In this document: in pieces, positions 52,949-61,354 of the stretch
How positions within the stretch are numbered: position 1 is the first letter of the stretch
How the letters are laid out: every line of letters begins with the position of its first letter
Origin: Clostridia bacterium
Lineage (GTDB): Bacteria > Bacillota > Clostridia > UMGS1840
Reading direction: 5' to 3'
Assembly: GCA_017625695.1 (NCBI GenBank)
Contig: JAGAKI010000066.1
Coordinates: forward strand, 19,296-83,295
DNA length: 64,000 nucleotides
Position numbers and translations under genes: made by a program
Notes under the pieces: model-generated
What the model saw: the letters and a program-made list of their open reading frames with translations, nothing else
Told to the model about the DNA's origin: nothing
The model's database searches: none

Positions 52949-54859
52949 TTAATCCAATTCTACCGAGCCTGTGTAGAGCTGGTAGTATTTTCCTTTTTCT
53001 TCTAAGAGTTTTTCGTGACTGCCCCGTTCAATAATTCTGCCGTGGTCCAATACCATAATTACGTCAGAATTCTGAATGGTAGACAGACGGTGAGCAATCA
53101 CAAATACGGTTCTGCCTTTCATTAAGCTGTCCATCCCTTTTTGTACGATGGATTCGGTACGTGTATCGATGGAGGAGGTCGCTTCATCTAAAATCATAAC
53201 CGGTGGGTCTACCACGGCCGCTCTGGCAATGGCAATTAGCTGACGCTGACCCTGAGAAAGACTTTCTCCGTTGTTGGTAAGAGGAGTGTCATACCCTTGG
53301 GGCAGACGGGTGATAAATCCGTGAGCATTTGCCAATTTTGCTGCTGCAATGATTTCTTCATCGGTAGCATCGGGCTTTCCGTAGTAGATATTTTCTTTTA
53401 CGGTTCCGGTAAACAGATTGGTATCCTGAAGTACCATACCGAGGGAACGGCGTAAGTCATTTTTCTTGATTTTGTTGATGTTGATGCCGTCATAACGGAC
53501 TTTTCCGTCAGCCAGATCGTAGAAACGGTTGATTAAGTTGGTAATGGTGGTTTTTCCTGCCCCGGTGGCACCTACAAAGGCAATCTTTTGACCCGGATTT
53601 GCATACAGGCTCACATTGTGCAGCACGATTTTATCTTCGGTATAACCAAAATCCACATCGTCAAATACCACTTCACCTTTTAATTCCGTGTATGTGAGGG
53701 TGCCATCAGAATGGGGATGTTTCCACGCCCAAAGACCGGTACGGTGGTCCGCTTCGGTTAATTCTCCATTTTCATATTTCGCATTGACTAAGGTTACATA
53801 GCCGTGGTCTTCTTCCACAGTTTCATCCAATAACTCAAAGATACGTTTGGCTCCCGCCATTGCCATTACTACCATATTGATTTGCTGAGAAATCTGGGAA
53901 ATTGGCATATTAAAGCTTTTGGAGAGTTGCAGGAAAGTAGCGATATTCCCTAAGGTCAATCCACCAAATCCTAAAATTGCCATGCCGCCTCCTAAAATAG
54001 CGAGCAAGGCATATTGCAGATGTCCTAAGTTATTATTGATAGGCCCCAACACATTGGCAAACTTATTGGCGTTGGTTGCGTTTTCACAGAGTTCATCATT
54101 TCTTCTGTCAAATTCTTCTTTGCTTTTCTCTTCGTGACAGAATACTTTGATGACCTTTTGACCGTGAATCATTTCTTCTACATAGCCGTTCACATCTCCG
54201 AGTGCCTGTTGCTGTTTTCCAAAATACTTACCGCTGTTTTTAGCAACTGCACCGGTCACTTTCAAAATGACACCCACAAAGAGCAGAGTGAATATCGTCA
54301 GATACAAGTTGGTGGCAACCATGGCACAAAGTACGGAAATAATGGTTACCAGTGATGAGAACATTTGAGGCAAACTTTGAGAGATCATTTGTCGCAGAGT
54401 GTCAGTATCGTTGGTGTAATAACTCATAACGTCCCCGTGGGGATGAGTGTCAAAGTATTTGATGGGGAGTTTCTGCATATGGGAGAACATATCATTACGA
54501 ATATCCCGGAGAACTCCCTGTGCAATTTTTGCCATAATACGGTTATACATCAGGGTAGAGAAAATACCAATCAGATAAATCACCGCCATCACAGCAAGTG
54601 CTTTCATCAGTCCCGTAAAGATGGGATTTTCCATTTGAGTCAAGGGAGTAATGTAATCGTCAATAAGTATTCCCAAGAATACAGAACTTGCAACATTGGC
54701 AACGGTACTGAAAATGATTAGGAGAACCACCAAAAAGAAGGAAAACTTATAGTCTTTAAAAATATAAGTAAGAAGTCGTTTAATGGTTTTCTTATCCGGT
54801 TTTTTCTGGGGTGCAAATCGATTGGGGTCAAATTTGGGAGGGACTTTATTTTGCGACAT
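52949..54859 (-). CDS. ABC exporter, heterodimer subunit with consensus ATPase site
   Basis: 636 residues from ATG 54859 (MSQNKVPPKFDPNRFA), with AAAGGAGG upstream; ATG 54961 overlaps the previous gene by over 100 bases and is not used. Six helices in the first 320 residues, then an NBD with Walker A GATGAGKTT, SLSQGQRQ signature, and VMILDEATSSID. The Glu after Walker B is present, unlike in the partner gene, giving one active and one degenerate site, as in TM287/288. Start overlaps its neighbour by 14 bases. Drug, lipid or peptide export is likely; substrate unknown. Confidence 0.93.
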   Translation of the reverse strand: MSQNKVPPKFDPNRFAPQKKPDKKTIKRLLTYIFKDYKFSFFLVVLLIIFSTVANVASSVFLGILIDDYITPLTQMENPIFTGLMKALAVMAVIYLIGIFSTLMYNRIMAKIAQGVLRDIRNDMFSHMQKLPIKYFDTHPHGDVMSYYTNDTDTLRQMISQSLPQMFSSLVTIISVLCAMVATNLYLTIFTLLFVGVILKVTGAVAKNSGKYFGKQQQALGDVNGYVEEMIHGQKVIKVFCHEEKSKEEFDRRNDELCENATNANKFANVLGPINNNLGHLQYALLAILGGGMAILGFGGLTLGNIATFLQLSKSFNMPISQISQQINMVVMAMAGAKRIFELLDETVEEDHGYVTLVNAKYENGELTEADHRTGLWAWKHPHSDGTLTYTELKGEVVFDDVDFGYTEDKIVLHNVSLYANPGQKIAFVGATGAGKTTITNLINRFYDLADGKVRYDGININKIKKNDLRRSLGMVLQDTNLFTGTVKENIYYGKPDATDEEIIAAAKLANAHGFITRLPQGYDTPLTNNGESLSQGQRQLIAIARAAVVDPPVMILDEATSSIDTRTESIVQKGMDSLMKGRTVFVIAHRLSTIQNSDVIMVLDHGRIIERGSHEKLLEEKGKYYQLYTGSVELD

Positions 54860-56597
54860 CAGAAATTCCTCCTTTCGTCTGGGATTCGTATACGTCACGA
54901 TAAATTTCGTTGGAATTAAGCAGTGTTTCGTGGGTTCCGATGCCTGAAATTTTGCCGTCATCCATTACGATGATTTTATCAGCTTCCATAATGGAAGAAA
55001 CACGCTGTGCAATAATAATTTTAGTGGTATCGGGGATTTCTTCCAAAAAGGCTTTGCGGATTAAAGCGTCGGTATGGGTATCTACCGCACTGGTAGAGTC
55101 ATCTAAGATCAGAATTTTCGGTTTCTTAAGTAACGCTCTTGCAATACAAAGACGTTGTTTCTGCCCACCCGACACGTTGGAACCACCCTGTTCAATGAAG
55201 GTGTCATAGCCGTCAGGAAATTCGTTGATAAAGCCATCTGCCTGGGCAAGCTGACAGGCATGAATCATTTCTTCATCGGTCGCATTTTCGTTACCCCAGC
55301 GTAAGTTTTCTTTGATGGTGCCGGAGAACAGTACATTTTTTTGCAATACCATCGCAACTTCGTTACGCAAGGTATCTAAATCGTAATCTTTGACGTTGAC
55401 TCCTCCCACCAAAAGTTCACCATCAGTTACATCATATAATCGGGGAATTAACTGCACTAAAGTAGTTTTGGCACTGCCGGTACCGCCTAAAATACCTACA
55501 GTTTCACCGGATTGGATGGTCAGATCCACATCAGAAAGACACAGCTTATGGGAATCCCCCGCATAGCTGAAGTCCACTTTTTTGAAAATGATTTCTCCGT
55601 TTTGTACGTGGAAAACGGGCTGCTGTGGATTGGTGATATCGGAGGTTTCGTTTAACAGTTCTGTGGTTCTTTCCGCTGCTGTACGGGAAATGGTCAGCAT
55701 AACAAAAATCATGGAAACCATCATCAGACTGCTTAAAATCTGCATCACGTAAGTCATAACACTCATCAGCTCTCCGGTAGTCATAGTCTCTGCCACGATT
55801 AAATTGGCACCTACCCAGGAAATAAAGAGCATACAGCCGTACATACAAAACTGCATTAAAGGTGCATTCCAGGCAAGTAACCGTTCTGCCCGGAGAAAGT
55901 TGGAATAAATGGTCGTAGAAACTCCATTGAATTTTTCTTCTTCGTGTTGTTCACGGACGTAAGCTTTTACTACACGGACTCCACGAAGATTTTCCTGCAC
56001 TACATTGTTTAATTTATCATAAGTTTTAAATACCCGTTCAAAAATGGGGTGAGCGTGGGTCATAATAAAGTAAAGACCGATCCCCAATACCGGAACTGCC
56101 GCTAAGAAAATCATCGCAAGGTCAGCTTTTACGGTAAATGCCATAATCAGCGAGAAAACCAGCATCATGGGGGAACGTACCGCAATACGGATAATCATCT
56201 GGTAAGCATGTTGCAGATGGGTCACGTCAGTCGTCAGACGGGTTACAATCCCGGAAGTGGAGAATTTATCAATATTGGAAAAAGAAAAATTCTGCACATT
56301 ATGGAACATATCTTTTCTTAAGTTTTTAGCAAAGCCGGCCGAAGCAATGGCGGCGTATTTTCCTGCCAATACCCCTGTCCAAAGGGAAAGAGCACACAGT
56401 ACAATCAATACAATCCCAACGATTACAATATAACGAAAATCACCTTGTCCGTTGTTGCCGTTGATACCCAAGTCTACCAGTTTTGCCATTAAAAAGGGAA
56501 TCAGTACCTCAAGCAATACTTCAAAGGTGACATAAACAGGGGCTAAAACAGACGGTTTCTTATATTCTCTGACACAACCTAACAGTTTTTTAATCAT
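54846..56597 (-). CDS. ABC exporter, heterodimer subunit with degenerate ATPase site
   Basis: 583 residues from ATG 56597 (MIKKLLGCVREYKK), which has AAGGAG upstream; the longer reading frame to 56735 covers the promoter. Six helices, then Walker A GGTGSAKTT, signature NVSGGQKQR, and Walker B followed by Asp instead of Glu (LILDDSTSAVD), the mark of the degenerate half of heterodimeric exporters. First gene of a three-gene unit with its partner and the alarmone synthetase. Confidence 0.93.
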   Translation of the reverse strand: MIKKLLGCVREYKKPSVLAPVYVTFEVLLEVLIPFLMAKLVDLGINGNNGQGDFRYIVIVGIVLIVLCALSLWTGVLAGKYAAIASAGFAKNLRKDMFHNVQNFSFSNIDKFSTSGIVTRLTTDVTHLQHAYQMIIRIAVRSPMMLVFSLIMAFTVKADLAMIFLAAVPVLGIGLYFIMTHAHPIFERVFKTYDKLNNVVQENLRGVRVVKAYVREQHEEEKFNGVSTTIYSNFLRAERLLAWNAPLMQFCMYGCMLFISWVGANLIVAETMTTGELMSVMTYVMQILSSLMMVSMIFVMLTISRTAAERTTELLNETSDITNPQQPVFHVQNGEIIFKKVDFSYAGDSHKLCLSDVDLTIQSGETVGILGGTGSAKTTLVQLIPRLYDVTDGELLVGGVNVKDYDLDTLRNEVAMVLQKNVLFSGTIKENLRWGNENATDEEMIHACQLAQADGFINEFPDGYDTFIEQGGSNVSGGQKQRLCIARALLKKPKILILDDSTSAVDTHTDALIRKAFLEEIPDTTKIIIAQRVSSIMEADKIIVMDDGKISGIGTHETLLNSNEIYRDVYESQTKGGISDVAK

Positions 56598-56609
56598 AAT
56601 TGCTCCTTT

Positions 56610-56632
56610 TTGCGAAACACAACATATCGCAA
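56610..56632. other. Inverted repeat in the exporter leader
   Basis: Perfect TTGCGA/TCGCAA arms separated by 11 bases, immediately upstream of the AAGGAG of the first exporter gene. It could be an operator or an mRNA hairpin next to the RBS. Confidence 0.5.
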
Positions 56633-56661
56633 GTTGAAAAAATCTAAAAATATCTTTTCTC

Positions 56662-56690
56662 ATTATACTATTATTACTATCATTTGTCAA
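56662..56690 (-). promoter_or_regulatory. Promoter of the ABC exporter unit
   Basis: On the minus strand -35 TTGACA (56685-56690) and -10 TATAAT (56662-56667), both perfect, with a 17-base spacer. The leader is about 60 bases. Confidence 0.85.
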
Positions 56691-56782
56691 TGAATTCTCT
56701 GTGAAGTTTATATTCATTTTTGCAGTGTAACACATCTATTGTAAACCTACACAGAGTGTAATGAAGCAGCGAACGGAGTAGC

Positions 56783-56811
56783 TTGACTTTTTCTTTTAGT
56801 TATAGTATAAT
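56783..56811 (+). promoter_or_regulatory. Promoter of pth-mfd
   Basis: -35 TTGACT (56783-56788), 17-base spacer, -10 TATAAT (56806-56811). Confidence 0.82.
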
Positions 56812-56859
56812 GAAATATTATAAGTGATTATTTCAAACAAAACATATGGAGAACAGAAT

Positions 56860-57441
56860 ATGCATATGATAGTAGGGCTGGGCAATCCCGGCAAACAATA
56901 TGAATACACCCGCCACAATGCAGGCTTTTTGTGTTTGGATTACTTAGCGGCAAAATATAACATCAAGGTGAATAAAATTAAGTTTAAATCTCTTTTGGGA
57001 GAGGGAAACATCAATGGGGAAAAGGTCATTCTTTTAAAACCCACAACCTTTATGAACTTAAGCGGGGAAGCGGTGGTGCAGGCTGCCGGTTTTTATAAAA
57101 TTGATGTTTCGGATATCATTGTGGTATATGATGATATTTCCCTGCCGGTTGGTTCTTTGCGAATCCGTGAAAAAGGGTCCGCAGGGGGGCATAACGGGAT
57201 GAAGAATATTATTTATCTGTTAGGAAAAGATAATTTTCCCAGAATCCGTTTAGGCGTTGGTTCCAACGGACAGCGGGACCTGGCAGATTATGTACTTGGG
57301 AAATTTTCAAAGGAAGAAATGAAAGGCTTTTCCGCATCGGTAGAAAATGCGGTGGAAGCTATGGAATACATGTTAAAAGGGGACACTCAAAAGGCGATGA
57401 ACCTTTATAATAAAAAAGGAATTGGCGAAGGAACGGAGTAA
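56860..57441 (+). CDS. pth: Peptidyl-tRNA hydrolase
   Basis: 193 residues from ATG 56860, with GGAG upstream; another in-frame ATG at 56866 is also possible, and 56824 is not. Releases peptides from stalled peptidyl-tRNA. GLGNPG, TRHNAGF (catalytic His), NLSGEAV, VYDDISLP and GGHNGMKNII are complete. Paired with mfd, a common Firmicutes order. Confidence 0.96.
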   Translation: MHMIVGLGNPGKQYEYTRHNAGFLCLDYLAAKYNIKVNKIKFKSLLGEGNINGEKVILLKPTTFMNLSGEAVVQAAGFYKIDVSDIIVVYDDISLPVGSLRIREKGSAGGHNGMKNIIYLLGKDNFPRIRLGVGSNGQRDLADYVLGKFSKEEMKGFSASVENAVEAMEYMLKGDTQKAMNLYNKKGIGEGTE

Positions 57442-57444
57442 TCT

Positions 57445-60400
57445 ATGAATAAGACTGCCGGCTTTTTTCCTCTGTTAGACGGCTACAAGCCTTTTGAAGA
57501 GTTAAAAGAAGCCATCCGCTTAAAACAACCGAATATCACTTCTGTGACCGGACTGACCGACGGTGCCAAAGCACATATCATTACTGCTTTGATTCTCTCG
57601 GAAAAACGTCCGGCATTTTTGATGGTCAGAAACAGAAAAGAAGGGGAAAAACTAAAAAGCTTTGCAGAGTTTTATGAAATTCCCGTTTATTTTTTGCCTG
57701 ATTATGAATTTTGTTATTATGAACTGGATGCCAAAGATACCGCTGATAAAAAAGAACGGCTGGAGTTTTTAAATGCCATTTCCAAAAAGGAAAAAGGGTT
57801 ATATATTGTAACGCCCGGTGCTGCATTTGTACCGGTAGTGAAAAAAGAACTGCTGTTAGATTCCAATGTGACCTTAAAAATCGGTGACGAATACGAGCCA
57901 AAGAAACTCATTCAGAAATTATCCTCTTATGAACGGGTAGATATCGTGGAAAGCCACGGTCAATACTCGGTTAGAGGGGGGATTGTAGATGTATTTCCAT
58001 ACACCGAAAGTATCCCGTACCGAATTGAATTTTTCGGTGACGAGGTGGATTCTATCCGTACCTTTGATCCCATCACCCGTCTGTCTTACGAAGTGATTAC
58101 CGAGGCAACTGTTACCTCTGCCGATGATTTTTTGGTTCCTGACCCAAAAGAGTTGATTGCGGCTTTGGAACAGGAAACCAAAACAGCTGACGGCGAGTTG
58201 CTGGGAGTGTTGTCCCGTGACATTGAACGTCTAAAGAACGATGGAAAATTAAAATCTTATGACCGCTATTTCCCGTTTTTAAAAGATTTTCTTGCACCGT
58301 TGTTCTCTTATACCGATGAGGAGTTTATGTTTCTGTCAGACGACCCAAACGGTATTTTTGAAGCGCATGAGGCACTCTATCGGGAACATTATGAATATCT
58401 GCTGGAGTTATGTGAAAAAAACTTGATTCATAAAGCAAACCTGAGCTTTTTTAAGGACCCCGCCGAACAGATGGAAACCTTTTATTCTCACAGTGTTTGT
58501 CATTTTTCTTTTATCAAGAATCATTATGGCACCAAAAAGCCCAATCGTGAAATCAACTTACCCACCAAATCGGTGCTTTCTGCAAGTGGCAGTATCGGCA
58601 TTTTTGTGGAGGAATTAAAGGAATATTTAGACGATGGCTATTCGGTTTTAATTCCCGGGAAAACCCGTTCCAAAGCGGAAAAGCTGTCCTATACGCTTTC
58701 CAATTATGAACTGAATGCACCGGTAACCGAAGCTTATTCCTTTGTGCCGGGAGAAGTGCAGATTTTGCCCGTTCCCGGCTTTACGGAAGGATTCTCTTAT
58801 CCTGAACTGAAATTTGTGTATTTTTCGGATATTTACACCGCTGACCGAAAAAAACGTTCTCACAAAGCGGTAAAAAATGAAAATGCCATCACCAATTTTT
58901 CTGACCTGACAGTGGGCGATTATGTGGTGCATCCCGTTCACGGAATCGGGGAGTATTTGGGAATTAACCGTCTGACGGTAGAGGGGGAAGCTAAGGATTT
59001 TATCAAAATTCGTTATCATGGAAGCGACTATTTATATATCCCCGTAAATCAGCTGAATACCCTGTATAAATACGTGGGGAACGACTCCAAAGCTGTCCGA
59101 CTGAATAAATTGGGAGGTACAGACTTTGATAAGGTAAAACAGCGAGTGAAAAAAAGCTGTCAGGATCTGGCGTTAAAGCTGATGGACTTGTATCAGAAAA
59201 GAGAAACTGCAGAAGGGTTTGCTTTTTCAGAAGATAATGATATGCAGATTCAGTTTGAACGCACCTTTCCTTACGAGGAAACTGATGACCAGTTGACTTC
59301 TATTTATGATGTAAAAAAAGATATGCAAAGTCACCGTCCGATGGACCGTTTGTTGTGCGGTGATGTAGGTTACGGCAAAACCGAGGTAGCACTTCGTGCA
59401 GCATTCAAGGCAGTTTGTGACGGAAAGCAGGTGGCTTATCTTGCACCTACTACCGTGTTGGCACAACAGCATTACAATACGTTTGTCAATCGTATGAAAG
59501 ATTTCCCCGTTACAGTAGGGCTGTTATCCCGATTCCGTACCAAAAAGCAGATTGATGCAGTCATTAAGGATTTGAAAAACGGAATGTGTGACATTGCCAT
59601 CGGTACGCACAGATTGCTTTCCAATGATGTAGAGTTTAAGGATTTAGGACTTCTCATTGTGGATGAAGAACAACGTTTCGGTGTTGCTCATAAAGAAAAA
59701 ATCAAGGAAATGAAAAACGGTGTTGATATTCTAACCTTGTCTGCCACACCGATTCCCCGTACTCTGAATATGGCAATGGTGGGGATCCGTGATGTTTCCA
59801 CCTTGAAAGAACCGCCCTGCGACCGTCATCCTGTCCGCACGTTTGTGCTGGAGTATCACGAGGCGATTATCTACGAAGCAATTCAGAAAGAACTAAACCG
59901 TAACGGACAGGTGTTTTATCTGTATAACCGTGTGGAAACCATTCACAACGTCGCAGCAAAGCTACGGGAACGATTCTCGGATGCAGTGGTGGAAGTTGCA
60001 CACGGAAAACTAAGCCGTGAAAAAATGGAAGAAATTTTCTATCGGATGTCGTTGGGAGTAATTGATATTTTGGTTTGTACCACCATTATTGAAACCGGTT
60101 TGGATTTGCCCAATGTCAATACTATGATTGTAGAAAATGCAGACCATCTGGGATTAGCACAGTTGTACCAACTCAGGGGAAGAGTAGGGCGTTCTAACAG
60201 ACTTGCCTATTGTTATTTGACCTATAAGCGGGATAAATCCATCACCGAAGTTTCCGAAAAACGATTAAAAGCCATTAAGGAATTTACCGAGTTTGGGTCC
60301 GGCTTTAAAATTGCACTCCGTGATTTGGAAATCCGTGGAGCGGGAAATATTTTGGGTTCCGAACAGCACGGTCATATGGATGCGGTAGGCTATGATATGT

Positions 60401-60918
60401 ATCTGAAACTGTTGGATGAGGCAGTCCGTGAACAAAAAGGGGAAACTGTCCGGGAAGAAGTGACCTGTCAGGTGGATATCAAGGTGTCGGCATTTCTGGA
60501 CGACAACTATATTTCCGACCATGCAAGCAAGCTTGAAATCTATAAAAAAATCTCGCTCATCAAAACCCGTGAAGATGTGGACGATATGATAGACGAATTG
60601 ACTGACCGTTTCTCCGATATTCCGTCAGAAACTATGAACTTAATTGAAATTTCCTATCTTCGTGCCATGTGTGAACGGTTGGGAATTTACGATGTTTCTG
60701 AGAACTCAGCAACGGTAACCTTCCGAATGAAAGAAATTTCTCAGGAACTGATTTCCGCGGTACTCAATTTAGGCAGCGAGTATAAAGGGAAAGTTTTGTT
60801 TGGAGCGGGAGCGAAACCTTATTTTTCCATTCGTACCATTACGCTCAGAAAATCCCGTGAACTGGTAACTATTATGGAAAAGATTCTAAAACAGTTGGAA
60901 AATTTACCAAAGGAATAA
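57445..60918 (+). CDS. mfd: Transcription-repair coupling factor Mfd
   Basis: 1157 residues, normal length; removes stalled RNA polymerase and recruits UvrA. Domains: UvrB-homology region (about 25-330), polymerase-interacting CarD-like domain with LTVGDYVVHPVHGIGEYLG (about 490-555), RecG-like translocase with Walker A GDVGYGKTE (about 638), DEEQRFG as the Walker B box, and motif VI QLRGRVGRSNR, then the C-terminal TRCF domain. ATG three bases after the pth stop. Confidence 0.97.
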   Translation: MNKTAGFFPLLDGYKPFEELKEAIRLKQPNITSVTGLTDGAKAHIITALILSEKRPAFLMVRNRKEGEKLKSFAEFYEIPVYFLPDYEFCYYELDAKDTADKKERLEFLNAISKKEKGLYIVTPGAAFVPVVKKELLLDSNVTLKIGDEYEPKKLIQKLSSYERVDIVESHGQYSVRGGIVDVFPYTESIPYRIEFFGDEVDSIRTFDPITRLSYEVITEATVTSADDFLVPDPKELIAALEQETKTADGELLGVLSRDIERLKNDGKLKSYDRYFPFLKDFLAPLFSYTDEEFMFLSDDPNGIFEAHEALYREHYEYLLELCEKNLIHKANLSFFKDPAEQMETFYSHSVCHFSFIKNHYGTKKPNREINLPTKSVLSASGSIGIFVEELKEYLDDGYSVLIPGKTRSKAEKLSYTLSNYELNAPVTEAYSFVPGEVQILPVPGFTEGFSYPELKFVYFSDIYTADRKKRSHKAVKNENAITNFSDLTVGDYVVHPVHGIGEYLGINRLTVEGEAKDFIKIRYHGSDYLYIPVNQLNTLYKYVGNDSKAVRLNKLGGTDFDKVKQRVKKSCQDLALKLMDLYQKRETAEGFAFSEDNDMQIQFERTFPYEETDDQLTSIYDVKKDMQSHRPMDRLLCGDVGYGKTEVALRAAFKAVCDGKQVAYLAPTTVLAQQHYNTFVNRMKDFPVTVGLLSRFRTKKQIDAVIKDLKNGMCDIAIGTHRLLSNDVEFKDLGLLIVDEEQRFGVAHKEKIKEMKNGVDILTLSATPIPRTLNMAMVGIRDVSTLKEPPCDRHPVRTFVLEYHEAIIYEAIQKELNRNGQVFYLYNRVETIHNVAAKLRERFSDAVVEVAHGKLSREKMEEIFYRMSLGVIDILVCTTIIETGLDLPNVNTMIVENADHLGLAQLYQLRGRVGRSNRLAYCYLTYKRDKSITEVSEKRLKAIKEFTEFGSGFKIALRDLEIRGAGNILGSEQHGHMDAVGYDMYLKLLDEAVREQKGETVREEVTCQVDIKVSAFLDDNYISDHASKLEIYKKISLIKTREDVDDMIDELTDRFSDIPSETMNLIEISYLRAMCERLGIYDVSENSATVTFRMKEISQELISAVLNLGSEYKGKVLFGAGAKPYFSIRTITLRKSRELVTIMEKILKQLENLPKE

Positions 60919-60930
60919 TTATATGAAACA

Positions 60931-60976
60931 TAAACCTCACAAACGCCTTATATCATAGCGTTTGTGAGGTTTTCCT
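60931..60976 (+). terminator. Terminator of pth-mfd
   Basis: AAACCTCACAAACGC pairs with GCGTTTGTGAGGTTT over an 11-base loop, followed by TTCC. Confidence 0.85.
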
Positions 60977-61281
60977 GTAGGTTTGCTCTGTATCATTGAT
61001 AGAGTTCTCTTAGGATGTATCAGAAAGTATACATCGAAAATTCCGAATGACTGTACCATGATTCGGTTATTCATAGAGGACATCCTGAAATTAAATCTGT
61101 TTTTACTGTTATTCTGCAATTCTTCGAGTGCCAAACAGGATATTACGCAACCGGAATGAATGTAGGCAACAATCTATCTCAAGCTTTTTTTGCTTTTTTT
61201 AGTGGACAACAAAATTATTTCTTGAACTGCCATTTTCTGTAATTTTTTTGTAAAAAAAACCAAAAAAAATATCAATTTCTA
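60977..61281. other. Non-coding gap before the phosphatase gene
   Basis: No credible ORF in either strand. It holds a cluster of pairings at 61012-61086 (see findings): GATGTAT (61014-61020) can pair with ATACATC (61029-61035) or, as AGGATGT (61012-61018), with ACATCCT (61080-61086); CCGAAT/ATTCGG (61043-61066) lies between. A T-rich tract follows near 61188-61200. Could be a small RNA, a decayed element, or nothing. Confidence 0.4.
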
Positions 61282-61310
61282 TTGACAGATTTGTTTAGAT
61301 GTGATAATAT
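61282..61310 (+). promoter_or_regulatory. Promoter of the alkaline phosphatase gene
   Basis: Perfect -35 TTGACA (61282-61287), 17-base spacer, -10 TAATAT (61305-61310) with an extended TG. No clear Pho box (direct TTAACA-type repeats) was noticed. Confidence 0.75.
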
Positions 61311-61354
61311 TGTAGTGTAAAAAAATATCATTATGATTAAAAGGAGAAGACTTT

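Noticed and set aside
60937..61134. 65-codon minus-strand frame after mfd
   Set aside because: Overlaps the terminator, no RBS, no recognisable pattern.
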